Assembly: GCA_903896615.1 (NCBI GenBank)
Contig: CAITYM010000042.1
Span: forward strand, 1-47,198
Length of the DNA stretch: 47,198 bases
Reading direction: 5' to 3'
Source of the DNA: an uncultured Burkholderiales bacterium
GTDB taxonomy: Bacteria; Pseudomonadota; Gammaproteobacteria; Burkholderiales; Burkholderiaceae_C
Shown here: piece by piece, positions 8,154 through 16,673 of the stretch
How the letters are laid out: every line of letters starts with the position of its first letter
How positions within the stretch are numbered: the stretch's first letter is position 1
Made by a program: the position numbers and the translations under genes
The notes under the pieces: generated by a model
Database searches by the model: none
Told to the model about the DNA's origin: nothing
What the model saw: the letters and a program-made list of their open reading frames with translations, nothing else

Positions 8154-9392
8154 TTGAACTTAAAAGTAATACCCAAGAGCGACAAATCTGCATTTACGGC
8201 TAAACACCATGGGATCGCCTTAACCCACGAGCAAGCGGTTAAAGCAGCTTCCAAACTAGTTCCTAAACTCGCAGAGCGAGCAGCACAAGCCGAGTCTTTA
8301 AGAAGAGTACATCCAGATACGATCAAAGATTTACATGAAGCAGGTCTAATGCGCCTCATGCAGCCCAAGAGGTACGGGGGCTCAGAACTCGGTTTGACTA
8401 CTCTTATGGATGTTGTGCTTGAAATCTCCAAAGGATGTGCCTCTACTGCCTGGGTCTACTCCAATTTAGCTTCCCACTCGTGGAATATTGGCCAACTAAG
8501 CTTAGAGGCACAAGAGGATGTTTGGGGTGAAGATCCGAACGCTTTAGTGACCACTGGACTTGCTTTTCCTTGCGGCAAAGCAACCCCTGTTGAGGGTGGG
8601 TATATGGTGAGTGGTAAATGGCCATTTGGGAGCGGTGTTGACGCATCTCAGTGGATGTTCGTTGGTGCAATGACAGAACGCGTGGGGGGTGCACCTGAGA
8701 GACGTTTCTTTGTAATTCCTCGTCCCGCATTTAAGAGCTTGGATAATTGGCATGCCTACGGACTCACAGCGACAGGGAGTCATGATGTGGAGATTGCGGA
8801 GACTTTTGTGCCCGAGCACTGTAGCGTTTCAGCAGAAGTTTTTGCTGCAGGTCAAAACCTACCAGGCGCCGCAATTTATGATAACCCCATGTTTCAGATG
8901 CCAACTTTTGCGGCCTTTGCTTATGTACTTTGCATTATTCCACTGGGTACTGCAAAAGCAGCAGTCGAACAATTTACAGCAACAATGATCAAGCGAGCAG
9001 GGACTTACACAGGCGCTAGGCTCGCTGAGCTTACTCCGGTTCAAGTTCGCATTGCAGAGGCGGCGGCTTGTGTAGAGTTTGCTGAGTCTGTGATACGTCG
9101 CGATTGGACGGATTTGGAGCAAATGGTCGATCGACAAGAGTTTCCAAGTGTTGAGACCAAACTGAGGTGGAAGCGCAATGCGGCTTTTGCGACGCAGTTG
9201 GCAGTACGTAGTGTTGACGCATTGATGCCTGCAGCAGGAGCAGCTGGTTTATCTTCTCACCTGCCTTTGCAAAGGCAATTTAGAGATATACACGCAGCTT
9301 CATCGCATATCGCATTGACTTGGGATGTCCACGCGGCTGCTTACGGGCAAAGTGCACTTGGCCTTCCTACGCTGGGGGGCTTGTTACTCTAA
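8154..9392 (+). CDS. Acyl-CoA-dehydrogenase-fold flavin-dependent monooxygenase
   Basis: Protein of the group that includes HsaA, the oxygenase part of p-hydroxyphenylacetate 3-hydroxylase and IacA-like enzymes. They use reduced flavin from a partner reductase to hydroxylate aromatic rings. Supporting features are the N-terminal helical domain (AERAAQAESLRRVHPDTIKDL, RLMQPKRYGG), the central beta domain (GYMVSGKWPFGSGVDASQW, GTGSHD-type LTATGSHDVEIAETFVPEH), and a C-terminal helical bundle ending HVALTWDVHA-like. There is no catalytic Glu context typical of a true acyl-CoA dehydrogenase. Start: TTG 8154 has GAGGAG (8141-8146) seven bases ahead, far better than the upstream TTG at 8103 or ATG at 8139. 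No reductase gene is adjacent; the nearest is the partial one at the right edge. The substrate is unknown. Confidence 0.82.
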   Translation: MNLKVIPKSDKSAFTAKHHGIALTHEQAVKAASKLVPKLAERAAQAESLRRVHPDTIKDLHEAGLMRLMQPKRYGGSELGLTTLMDVVLEISKGCASTAWVYSNLASHSWNIGQLSLEAQEDVWGEDPNALVTTGLAFPCGKATPVEGGYMVSGKWPFGSGVDASQWMFVGAMTERVGGAPERRFFVIPRPAFKSLDNWHAYGLTATGSHDVEIAETFVPEHCSVSAEVFAAGQNLPGAAIYDNPMFQMPTFAAFAYVLCIIPLGTAKAAVEQFTATMIKRAGTYTGARLAELTPVQVRIAEAAACVEFAESVIRRDWTDLEQMVDRQEFPSVETKLRWKRNAAFATQLAVRSVDALMPAAGAAGLSSHLPLQRQFRDIHAASSHIALTWDVHAAAYGQSALGLPTLGGLLL

Positions 9393-9399
9393 AAGGCAG

Positions 9400-9423
9400 A
9401 TACTGAGGCATATGCTTCGGTAT
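9400..9423. other. Near-perfect inverted repeat after the monooxygenase gene
   Basis: ATACTGAGGCA and TGCTTCGGTAT can pair over 11 positions including two G-T pairs, with a very short loop. No T-run follows, so it may be a 3'-end stabilising hairpin or a poor terminator between two convergent genes. Confidence 0.45.
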
Positions 9424-9522
9424 TGTTCGCTGGCCTGAAAAGAGTTATTTTTTAAAGATTTTGGATTGCCTTTTTGGCAGATAAATAAAGGTTTTGTAGA
9501 CGTTGATTTAATTCGTAATACT

Positions 9523-9576
9523 AAAATCAAAATCAAAACTAAAACTAAAACTAAAACTAAAACTAAAACTAAAATT
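9523..9576. repeat. Hexanucleotide tandem repeat (AAAACT)n
   Basis: Six perfect AAAACT units (9535-9570), preceded by two AAAATC variants and followed by AAAATT, make nine units over 54 bases. It lies in the gap between two convergent genes (stops at 9392 and 9590). Because the unit is six bases, a change in copy number would not shift any reading frame. The Lys-Thr repeat that a plus-strand frame would encode here is almost certainly not a protein. Confidence 0.9.
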
Positions 9577-9589
9577 TCAGTTGGTATAT

Positions 9590-10483
9590 TTAAATTTTTG
9601 AAGGGGTCAAGACTAACAAAATTGCGAACAGTATTAATAAAAGTGCAACAATATCAGTATACGAGATCTGTTCACCCAAGAAAACTGCTCCGCTGAGCAG
9701 TCCCAGCACAGGCACAAGCATGATTGATAAACCACTAGTGACTGGGGTTAACTTTCTAGCAACAAGGAACCATGCTACGTATCCCACTCCAAATGAGAGT
9801 CCTCCAGAGTAAATAATTGCAAGCCATTCAAGTAGATTTGGCCATCTCCAGACTTGATTCTCAAAAAACAGTCCAATGATGGTAAAAAAAACAAATCCAA
9901 AAGTTAGCATCCAAAAGGTAAGTGCAATTGAGGATATGCTGAGCTTTGAGTGTTTGAGCAAAGTTGTACCTAGCCCCCAAAAGAATGCCGCACTAACGGT
10001 CAGAATTACCCCTAACGGATGACCTGCAAAGTTAGTGAACTCATCTGCTCCAAGCAGTACAGTGGCGGTCAAGGAACTAGTTACACCTAAAAGCGCACGC
10101 TTGTTGAGAGGGGCTTTGTACAAAATGACGCTGGTCAGCAAGGCCCAAACGGGCATTGTGTATCCCATAATTGCCGCCCGCCCTGAATTCAGTAGTTTTA
10201 TCCCGTAAATAATGCCCAGGTGCCACATTGCCATGTTCACCAAGCTCAATTTCGCAATTGTCCAACGCTCGCAAGTCGGAATAAGGAGGCTTTCTCCTCG
10301 TATATGAGCGTAGAGCCCCACACAAGCAGCACCTACCAAAAATGTGAAAGCCCTAAAAATGCCAGGTGGGTAATGGCTCACGGCAAATTTCATTACCGGA
10401 TAAGTTGAACCCCAAATTAGGGTTACACAAAATATGAGTAATAAATCAAGTCCAGTTATTTTGGTCTGCTTAAGTTCACTCAT
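9590..10483 (-). CDS. EamA/DMT family permease
   Basis: Inner-membrane drug/metabolite transporter of the 10-helix EamA type, usually an exporter of amino acids or other small metabolites. The 297-aa protein has two EamA halves: it opens with LIWGSTYPVMKFAVSHYPP, a hallmark of the first repeat, and the second half begins near LGVILTVSAAFFWGLGTTLLK. The C-terminus LGLLSGAVFLGEQISYTDIVALLLILFA is also typical. It is convergent with the flavin monooxygenase and 159 bases downstream of the HTH gene on the same strand. Substrate and direction cannot be read. Confidence 0.9.
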   Translation of the reverse strand: MSELKQTKITGLDLLLIFCVTLIWGSTYPVMKFAVSHYPPGIFRAFTFLVGAACVGLYAHIRGESLLIPTCERWTIAKLSLVNMAMWHLGIIYGIKLLNSGRAAIMGYTMPVWALLTSVILYKAPLNKRALLGVTSSLTATVLLGADEFTNFAGHPLGVILTVSAAFFWGLGTTLLKHSKLSISSIALTFWMLTFGFVFFTIIGLFFENQVWRWPNLLEWLAIIYSGGLSFGVGYVAWFLVARKLTPVTSGLSIMLVPVLGLLSGAVFLGEQISYTDIVALLLILFAILLVLTPSKI

Positions 10484-10642
10484 CTAAAGATTTTAATTCT
10501 TTTTAAATGAAACTTTTTCAATAAAGAGCGCTTCCTTTGAAACAGAATTATGTGAGTGGTTTGCCAAAATCTATGGTTAAAAAGCCGTACCCCACAGACT
10601 ATTTCCCCAAAACCCAATTCAACCCTTGGTTAAAGTGGGAAA

Positions 10643-10909
10643 TTAAGAGTTGATTTTTTGAATCATTTCAAGGAGTTGGGTCTCGCTAATCTCCCTAAAT
10701 TGTCCACGTTTGATTCGATACAAATTAGCCAAATCGATTTCTAGCAATTCAGCAGCCGCCTCTGGACTTAGTTGTTTTGCATTGATGAGCTTAATGAGAT
10801 CTTGAACGATTTGAGATTTGCGTTGCATCTCTGATGTATCGTTCACTTCAATTCCCTGATATACATTAGAACTTGTAATTTCTAAGATGTTTTCTATTTC
10901 CGCGTTCAA
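10643..10909 (-). CDS. HigA-like (HTH_37-type) helix-turn-helix protein, apparently lone
   Basis: Small (88 aa) DNA-binding protein. The helix-turn-helix lies in the second half: LIKLINAKQLSPEAAAELLEIDLANLYRIKRGQ, followed by LLEMIQKI. This layout matches the XRE-like domain of HigA-type antitoxins, usually paired with a RelE/HigB-like toxin. No toxin frame lies next to it on either side, so it is lone or the partner is lost. The start is TTG, supported by AAGGAA (10918-10923) eight bases upstream; the only in-frame ATG would cut off 27 residues. Inverted repeats at 10981-10993 and 11000-11019 upstream may be its own operators. Confidence 0.72.
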   Translation of the reverse strand: MNAEIENILEITSSNVYQGIEVNDTSEMQRKSQIVQDLIKLINAKQLSPEAAAELLEIDLANLYRIKRGQFREISETQLLEMIQKINS

Positions 10910-11263
10910 AATAACTGTTCCTTGTTTTTAAATCACTAGATCTCTTGCCATGCCTGGCGTTAAGATCTGTACGTAGCTCATACCTTATAGGTAATAACCC
11001 CGATCATATAACGAATCGGCTAACTACTCAATAGCGAGTTAATTAAATTTAAATTAAATTAAATTTAATTCGACATAGATGCATAAATTGCAAGCTCAGA
11101 ATTATGGTCATCCTTTCAAGATGAATCAATCTGATTTTGTAAGTTAGCCGGGTTTGTGGCCAATAAATGGAAATCAGTTATTTGTCTTATTAATTTAGAT
11201 TTATTTTGCAATTGCGTTAAACCAGACCAGCTGTAATTAGGGTTCAGGGGGGGCTTAATTTTC
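10910..11263. other. Intergenic region with several palindromes
   Basis: About 350 bases without a gene, between the divergent HTH and FKBP genes. It contains AGATCT twice (10938-10943 and 10963-10968, 25 bases apart), TACCT-TAT-AGGTA (10981-10993), CCGAT-N10-ATCGG (11000-11019), and an all-A/T inverted repeat at 11041-11070. The first three are candidate operators of the HTH protein. I find no convincing small gene. Confidence 0.5.
11041..11070. repeat. All-A/T inverted repeat
   Basis: AATTAAATTT at the left and AAATTTAATT at the right are exact reverse complements around a 10-base A/T centre, built from AAATT-like units. No G or C occurs in 30 bases. It could be a bent or easily melted promoter-upstream element; no function is assigned. 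Confidence 0.7.
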
Positions 11264-11890
11264 ATGCCGCTACTTGGTTTTGGAGTTAACTATAATGGGC
11301 TCTTTTGTATAAAGAGACAGACTACCGTGGAACAAAACTTATTTCAGCGTCTTTATCACCGTGTAACTGGGTTTTTCCAATCCATATTCGCGCAAAAATC
11401 ATCGGATGCCGCTAGCTCGGGACATCCAGATCACGGTCATAGGGATGAAAATGTTCATGCGCACCATTCAAGTGAGCATAACCATCAGTCAGATCATCCA
11501 AATGATCAGCCCCAGGCCAATCTCACCTTAGGCGGCTTAGATCTGAGCTTGTTTCACAAAATTGATACAGCGATTGGGCACGGTGAAGAGGCCTTCCCTG
11601 GTGCAAATGTCACAGTCCATTACACCGGTTGGCTCATTGACCCAAATGCTTCTGATTTGAAAGGACAAAAATTTGACAGCTCGGTTGATAGAGGACAAAC
11701 ATTTAATTTTCCCCTTGGGCAAGGTCATGTCATTCGCGGATGGGATGAAGGTTTCGCAGGGATGAAGATTGGGGGTAAGAGAACCTTACTTATTCCACCG
11801 GAAATGGGTTACGGAGCTAGGGGTGCTGGAGGTGTAATACCACCTAACGCAACTTTGATGTTTGAAGTTGAATTATTCAGCGTAAATTAA
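11264..11890 (+). CDS. FKBP-type peptidyl-prolyl isomerase with His-rich linker
   Basis: The C-terminal half (about residues 90-208) is a full FKBP domain: VTVHYTGWLIDP, KFDSSVDRGQTFNFPLG, GHVIRGWDEGFAGMKIGGKR, LIPPEMGYGARGAGGVIPPN and FEVELFSV. The active-site aromatic and hydrophobic residues are kept, so cis-trans prolyl isomerase activity is expected. It is preceded by a histidine-rich stretch with nine His in 25 residues (positions 54-78), likely a metal-binding segment in the manner of SlyD tails but N-terminal here. There is no clear signal peptide. The ATG at 11264 has no good ribosome binding site, and a GTG at 11327 behind AAAGAGA is an alternative start that would keep both the His stretch and the FKBP domain. 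A terminator follows. Confidence 0.88.
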   Translation: MPLLGFGVNYNGLFCIKRQTTVEQNLFQRLYHRVTGFFQSIFAQKSSDAASSGHPDHGHRDENVHAHHSSEHNHQSDHPNDQPQANLTLGGLDLSLFHKIDTAIGHGEEAFPGANVTVHYTGWLIDPNASDLKGQKFDSSVDRGQTFNFPLGQGHVIRGWDEGFAGMKIGGKRTLLIPPEMGYGARGAGGVIPPNATLMFEVELFSVN

Positions 11891-11906
11891 TAAGATGTTT
11901 TAAATT

Positions 11907-11953
11907 ACACAAACCAAGATCGCTTATAAATTGATATTGGTTTGTGTTTTATT
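11907..11953 (+). terminator. Rho-independent terminator between FKBP gene and tkt
   Basis: ACACAAACCAA (11907-11917) pairs perfectly with TTGGTTTGTGT (11937-11947) over 11 bp with a 19-base loop, followed by TTTATT. It sits between convergent genes and mainly serves the FKBP transcript. Confidence 0.7.
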
Positions 11954-12000
11954 CGAAGAATGTGGCGCATTCCTACAGATAGAGTCTCAAAGTTTTAAAT

Positions 12001-14031
12001 TTAGGTAACGAGTGCCTTTACAGCGCCTTCAATTGCAGTAGCAGTAATTCCAAAGTGCTTGTATAAATCTGCAGCGGGTGCAGACTCTCCAAAGGTGGAG
12101 ATACCGATTACTTTTCCTGCTCTACCGACATACTTATGCCAGAAATCGGGTTGAGCCGCTTCAATTGCAACAGCGGGTAAGTTTGTAGGGATAACACTGG
12201 ATCGATACTGCGAACTTTGACGATCAAAAATGTTGGTGCACGGCATTGACACCACGCGGGTTGGGATCCCTGCATCTGCTAATTTAGCCTGAGCTTCTAG
12301 AGCAATAGAAGTCTCGGACCCCGTAGCTAATATTACAGCCTTAGCTCCAGCAATGTCCTTTAGTATGTACCCGCCTTTACGAACATCTGACTCTGAACTT
12401 GCTTTGTCAAGCAATCGCGGCAAGTTCTGCCTAGATAGGGCTAAAAGTGATGGACCATCACTCCTTTCTACGGAGGCTGCCCAGGCAACCAACGTCTCAA
12501 GTCCATCTGCAGGTCTCCAAACATCAAGACCGGGAATTAAGCGAAGGGAGGGAATGTGCTCAACACTTTGATGGGTTGGTCCGTCTTCGCCAAGCCCAAT
12601 AGAGTCATGTGTCATTACATGAATAACGCGCAGTTTCATTAGCGCGGCCATTCTGATTGCATTGCGACTGTAATCACTAAAAGTAAGGAATGTACCGCCG
12701 TAGGGAATATAGCCCCCATGCAACGCAACTCCGTTCATGATGGCCGCCATACCAAACTCTCGTACGCCGTAGGACATGTGGTTACCCCACTGATCACGTT
12801 TAGCTGTTTTACAGCCTTTGAAGTTAGTTAAGTTCGATCCTGTTAAGTCTGCGCTGCCTCCAAAAAACTCAGGTGCTAAGGGTGCCAGTAAATCAAGTGC
12901 ATTTTGACTAGCTTTACGGGTTGCAACCGGATCCCCTTTGGCCGCTATGGTTTCGCATAGGGACTTTAGAGAGTCTTTGAACTCACTGCTGAGTTCGCCC
13001 TTCATGCGGCGCTCAAACTCCTTTGCTTTTGCAGGAAACTGTGTGCGGTACTCTGACATCACTTTGTTCCATCGATCTTCATTTTGTTTACCGCGCTCAC
13101 AAGCGTCCCATGACGCTTTAATTGCAGGAGGAATTACAAACGGTTCATGTGGCCAGTTAAGTGCAACGCGAGTCGCGGCAATTTCTGCAGAACCAAGGGC
13201 TGATCCGTGCACATCGTGTGATCCACCCTTGTTGGGGGAGCCTTTGCCAATAACTGTTTTGCAACAGATGAGAGTGGGGCGGCCATCGGCATGCGTTGCT
13301 TGACTCTGCGCCTGCAAAATGGCTTGATCCACGGCTTGCGGATTATGGCCGTCAATGTGAGGTATGACATTCCAACCATAGGACTCAAAGCGTTTAGGCG
13401 TGTCATCGTTGAACCAACCCTCTACATGCCCATCAATTGAAATTCCGTTGTCATCATAGAGAAAAATCAGCTTGGAGAGTCTCAGCGTTCCCGCAAGTGA
13501 GCACACTTCGTGACTTATGCCTTCCATCAAACAACCGTCCCCCAAGAATGCATAGGTGAAGTGATCAACAATATTTAAATGTTGGCCATCAACGACTTCG
13601 TTGAACTCTTCACTTAAAAGTTTTTCTGCGAGGGCCATTCCAACCGCGTTGGCAATCCCCTGTCCGAGTGGTCCTGTTGTAGTTTCAATCCCTGGAGTAA
13701 TTCCAACTTCTGGATGACCTGGGGTTTTGCTGTGAAGTTGTCGAAACTTCTTTAAATCATCTATAGACAGGTCGTAACCTGTTAGATGCAATAAAGCGTA
13801 AATGAGCATTGAGCCATGGCCGTTTGATAGAACAAATCGATCACGGTTGGACCAATGTGGATTCCTGGGATTGTGGCGAAGATGACGGTTCCAAAGAACT
13901 TCAGCTATATCTGCCATCCCCATTGGGGCGCCCGGATGCCCGGATTTTGCTTTCTCAACTGCGTCCACAGCCAACATACGAATCGCGTTTGCCATGTCTT
14001 TGGCCATTTCGGGGGAGGGAGGCTGCGTCAT
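12001..14031 (-). CDS. tkt: Transketolase
   Basis: Thiamine-diphosphate enzyme of the non-oxidative pentose phosphate pathway, moving two-carbon units between sugar phosphates in the cytoplasm. All parts are in order over 676 aa. The N-terminal pyrophosphate domain has [26 protein letters not shown] and the [18 protein letters not shown]...DDNGISIDG thiamine site. The middle pyrimidine domain has [25 protein letters not shown] and [18 protein letters not shown]. The C-terminal domain has ILATGSE. The ATG at 14031 has AGGA about ten bases ahead. It is a single gene, divergent from feoA. In some betaproteobacteria tkt is followed by gapA; that is not so here, where it converges with the FKBP gene. 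Confidence 0.97.
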   Translation of the reverse strand: MTQPPSPEMAKDMANAIRMLAVDAVEKAKSGHPGAPMGMADIAEVLWNRHLRHNPRNPHWSNRDRFVLSNGHGSMLIYALLHLTGYDLSIDDLKKFRQLHSKTPGHPEVGITPGIETTTGPLGQGIANAVGMALAEKLLSEEFNEVVDGQHLNIVDHFTYAFLGDGCLMEGISHEVCSLAGTLRLSKLIFLYDDNGISIDGHVEGWFNDDTPKRFESYGWNVIPHIDGHNPQAVDQAILQAQSQATHADGRPTLICCKTVIGKGSPNKGGSHDVHGSALGSAEIAATRVALNWPHEPFVIPPAIKASWDACERGKQNEDRWNKVMSEYRTQFPAKAKEFERRMKGELSSEFKDSLKSLCETIAAKGDPVATRKASQNALDLLAPLAPEFFGGSADLTGSNLTNFKGCKTAKRDQWGNHMSYGVREFGMAAIMNGVALHGGYIPYGGTFLTFSDYSRNAIRMAALMKLRVIHVMTHDSIGLGEDGPTHQSVEHIPSLRLIPGLDVWRPADGLETLVAWAASVERSDGPSLLALSRQNLPRLLDKASSESDVRKGGYILKDIAGAKAVILATGSETSIALEAQAKLADAGIPTRVVSMPCTNIFDRQSSQYRSSVIPTNLPAVAIEAAQPDFWHKYVGRAGKVIGISTFGESAPAADLYKHFGITATAIEGAVKALVT

Positions 14032-14161
14032 TTCGGGAAAGTCCTACTAAATAAACATGATTTTACTTCCACCCCGAGTCATTAAGTTAAAGAGTTTTCA
14101 GGCATTTACGTCAGGGTAACTTGGAAAAGGTTTGTTTTAAGGCCTTAGTTGGCGCATACCC

Positions 14162-14191
14162 TGTTAAATAATAATGATTCTCATTTATAAT
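14162..14191 (+). promoter_or_regulatory. feoAB promoter with Fur-box-like operator
   Basis: The 19 bases at 14170-14188 (AATAATGATTCTCATTTAT) agree with the classical Fur consensus at 13 of 19 positions, including an unbroken ATAATGAT. A TATAAT -10 hexamer at 14186-14191 overlaps its right end, and a weaker TGTTAA -35 lies at 14162-14167 (18-base spacing). Bound Fur-Fe2+ would block this promoter, the expected iron repression of ferrous uptake genes. That Fur binds is inference from the match and the gene downstream. Confidence 0.75.
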
Positions 14192-14243
14192 TTAGACTTG
14201 TAGCTAAATATCACGCTGTATTAATTTTGGGGGGTGGATTTAT

Positions 14244-14501
14244 ATGTTGACGCTAGATCTTGCTATCGCAAATCAAAAATACCGCATCTCCCAACTCCAC
14301 TGTGAGCAAGAGGGAGGCGTGGACCAAGAGAGAATGCGTCAACTCTTTGAGCTGGGGTTTATAAAAGGCGAATCTGTCATGCTGCTCAGAAGAACCATGC
14401 CGGGCTCAGATCCCATGGTCGTGCGGATTGGGACTTCAACTTTTGCACTTAGAAAAGCTGAAGCTCGTACAGTTAGGGTTGAAAAAGTCAGTTCTCAGTG
14501 A
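14244..14501 (+). CDS. feoA: FeoA, ferrous iron transport accessory protein
   Basis: Small cytoplasmic SH3-like protein (85 aa) needed for FeoB-mediated Fe2+ uptake. The FeoA fold is recognisable from MRQLFELGFIKGESVMLLRRTMPGSDPMVVRIGTSTFALRKAEARTV, with the usual LG[FI]..G..V and late LR..EA.....V motifs. The first 20 residues are a little longer than average. The ATG is preceded by GGGTGGA at good spacing. It lies 52 bases before feoB and behind a Fur-box-like promoter, so the two should form one iron-repressed operon. Confidence 0.93.
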   Translation: MLTLDLAIANQKYRISQLHCEQEGGVDQERMRQLFELGFIKGESVMLLRRTMPGSDPMVVRIGTSTFALRKAEARTVRVEKVSSQ

Positions 14502-14553
14502 AAACGCGAACTACTTTAAATGGGTTAAATTAAATCGAGCATACTAAATTCAA

Positions 14554-16485
14554 ATGACCGAATCCCATATCCATTTTCATCCGCCTGGCAAATTGATTGC
14601 CTTGGTTGGAAATCCAAATTGTGGCAAAACCGCACTGTTTAATCGACTAACAGGGGGTAAACAACACGTTGCAAATTATGCAGGTGTAACGGTCGAACGC
14701 AAAGAGGGTAAGTTGATTCTGGACAATCAAAAGATTTTGCGAGTTTTGGATCTGCCTGGTACTTACAGTCTTTATCCGCGCACGCCCGACGAACGCGTTA
14801 CTTGCGATGTTTTACGAGGCGTTGCAAAAGGGGAGAGGAAGCCTGATCAGTTGGTCTGCGTGATAGACGCAACTAATTTAAGAATGAGTTTGCGATTTGT
14901 GCTCGCTATTAAGCGCACGGATATCCCCGTCATTGTTGCTCTCAACATGGTTGATGAGGCAAAGAGCCGAGGAATTAATATTGATGTACCTAAGCTCTCG
15001 CAAGAGCTTGGTCTGCAAGTTATACCTACGGTTGCTATTGCTAGGGATGGGGATAAGTTATTGAGGGAGACTTTGAATAATTTATTCTTGCCCTCGGAGT
15101 CTGTTGTGACCCCGGACATTGATACGCATACCTCCCCAAAGTTTGAGGCGCACTCAGAGGAGCCAGCTCAACAGTTGCAACAAATTGAGACGGATCATGC
15201 CCGCGTACAAAGTATCTTACAAAAGTTAGGGCTTGATGAAATCGTTTTTCATACACCCAGTGACAGACTCGACTCAGTACTTTTGCACCCATTAATTGGT
15301 CCAGCAGTCTTAGTGATGATACTGTTTACCGTCTTTCAAGCAATGTTTTCTTGGTCAACTTACCCAATGGATATGATCAAAGATTTTAATGAGTATTTAA
15401 AAGATCTGATCATTAATTCTTTTTCTCCTGGATGGGGCACAAGTTTAATTGTTGATGGAGTGCTATCTGGAGCGATGGGCGTAATTACGTTTTTACCCCA
15501 AATCCTTATATTGTTTTTATTCATACTTTTGCTAGAGGAGTCAGGCTATTTACCTCGAGCAGCATACCTACTTGACCGCTTGATGGGCTCCGTTGGCCTA
15601 TCTGGGCGCTCATTTATACCCTTGCTATCTAGTTTTGCGTGCGCTATTCCGGGAATTATGGCCATGCGCACGATTCCCAATTTGCGGGATCGATATGTAA
15701 CCATGTTGATAGCTCCATTGATGACTTGCTCTGCAAGGCTTCCTGTTTATAGTTTGTTGATTAGCGCATTCATTCCTCAAAAGATTGTTGGGGGTTATTT
15801 TGAATTGCAAGGCTTGGTTATGTTTGCGCTCTACCTGGCCGGTATAGCTGCAGCACTTTTTGTGGCTTGGATGCTTAAACTGTTAACCCGCGCTGGCCGA
15901 CAGGCTCGTCCATTAATGATGGAGTTGCCTCGTTACAGGTGGCCCAATCCATGGAACGTTTTTATAGGATTATTTCAAAGAGCTGTTATTTTCATAAAAA
16001 GAGTAGGTGGAAACATACTTCTCTTAACAATATTGATTTGGTTTTTAGCTAGTTTCCCCTTGCCCCATGATGGTCAGCCCCTTCGAATCGAGAATACTTT
16101 TGCAGGAATTTTGGGCGGTTACTTAACCGGGGTTTTGGGATCTATTGGTTTTAATTGGCAGATCTGTATTGCACTCATTCCCGGCATGGTCGCCCGTGAG
16201 GTCGCGATTAGTGCCCTTGGAACGGTCTACTCTCTAGCATCAATGGGGGAGGACGGAATATCCTCAGCTCTTGCTCCCATTATCAGTCAGCAGTGGAGTT
16301 TTGCGACAGCTTTATCACTTTTAACTTGGTTTGTTTTTGCACCGCAATGCCTGTCAACGCTTGCAGTTTTAAAGCGAGAAAGTGGGGGGTGGCGAATCCC
16401 AATGATCTCAGTGACGTACCTTTTTGGCTTGGCATATGCGTCAAGCTACATTGTTTTTCATATTACCAGTCATTTTTTTAAGTGA
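14554..16485 (+). CDS. feoB: FeoB, ferrous iron transporter
   Basis: Inner-membrane Fe2+ permease with an N-terminal GTPase-like domain. The G domain shows G1 GNPNCGKT (residues 19-26), a switch Thr in AGVTVERKEG, G3 DLPGTYSL (66-73) and G4 NMVD (131-134). Two Gate regions follow, with characteristic motifs LLEESGYLPRAAYLLDRLMGSVGLSGRSFIPLLSSFACAIPGIMAMR and the later GMVAREVAISALGT. At 643 aa it is shorter than the 773-aa enterobacterial form, mainly through a reduced linker after the G domain and a short C-terminus; such compact forms are known. No feoC follows. It is downstream of feoA in one operon. Confidence 0.96.
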   Translation: MTESHIHFHPPGKLIALVGNPNCGKTALFNRLTGGKQHVANYAGVTVERKEGKLILDNQKILRVLDLPGTYSLYPRTPDERVTCDVLRGVAKGERKPDQLVCVIDATNLRMSLRFVLAIKRTDIPVIVALNMVDEAKSRGINIDVPKLSQELGLQVIPTVAIARDGDKLLRETLNNLFLPSESVVTPDIDTHTSPKFEAHSEEPAQQLQQIETDHARVQSILQKLGLDEIVFHTPSDRLDSVLLHPLIGPAVLVMILFTVFQAMFSWSTYPMDMIKDFNEYLKDLIINSFSPGWGTSLIVDGVLSGAMGVITFLPQILILFLFILLLEESGYLPRAAYLLDRLMGSVGLSGRSFIPLLSSFACAIPGIMAMRTIPNLRDRYVTMLIAPLMTCSARLPVYSLLISAFIPQKIVGGYFELQGLVMFALYLAGIAAALFVAWMLKLLTRAGRQARPLMMELPRYRWPNPWNVFIGLFQRAVIFIKRVGGNILLLTILIWFLASFPLPHDGQPLRIENTFAGILGGYLTGVLGSIGFNWQICIALIPGMVAREVAISALGTVYSLASMGEDGISSALAPIISQQWSFATALSLLTWFVFAPQCLSTLAVLKRESGGWRIPMISVTYLFGLAYASSYIVFHITSHFFK

Positions 16486-16502
16486 TTGCTTGTGTAGGGC
16501 GT

Positions 16503-16536
16503 ATTGGAACTCCCCTTCCATTGGAACTCCCTTATT
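16503..16536 (+). repeat. Two-copy direct repeat, 17-base period
   Basis: ATTGGAACTCCC occurs twice, starting at 16503 and 16520, immediately after feoB. The last five bases of each unit differ. Function unknown. Confidence 0.6.
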
Positions 16537-16673
16537 TCAAAAAATACAATTTGAGTTATTATTTTCATTTCATGCAACGAAAAAGTATGAAACTGAATCT
16601 TCAAATACTTTTAGTTGTTTAATTTCATTGACTTGCATTCGATTCAATTAATAAGATTAGGGCGAAAATACTT

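Noticed and set aside
9466-9696. Plus-strand open frame with a Lys-Thr repeat
   Set aside because: It only exists because the AAAACT repeat reads as Lys-Thr. It overlaps the real DMT permease gene and has no ribosome binding site.
10643-11263. Toxin gene partnering the HigA-like protein
   Set aside because: Neither strand of the flanking gaps has an open frame long enough for a RelE/HigB-type toxin.
11274-11296. TATAAT within the 5' part of the FKBP gene as a promoter
   Set aside because: No -35 hexamer occurs at a proper distance (TTGGTT is only 11 bases away).
16628-16657. TTGACT...TAAGAT promoter-like pair before the exported aldolase-like gene
   Set aside because: The spacing (18) is acceptable, but the start would fall almost on the AGGG and ATG, leaving no leader; I could not decide whether it is used.
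16486-16673. Possible feoC after feoB
   Set aside because: No frame with a FeoC-like winged helix is present in this gap.
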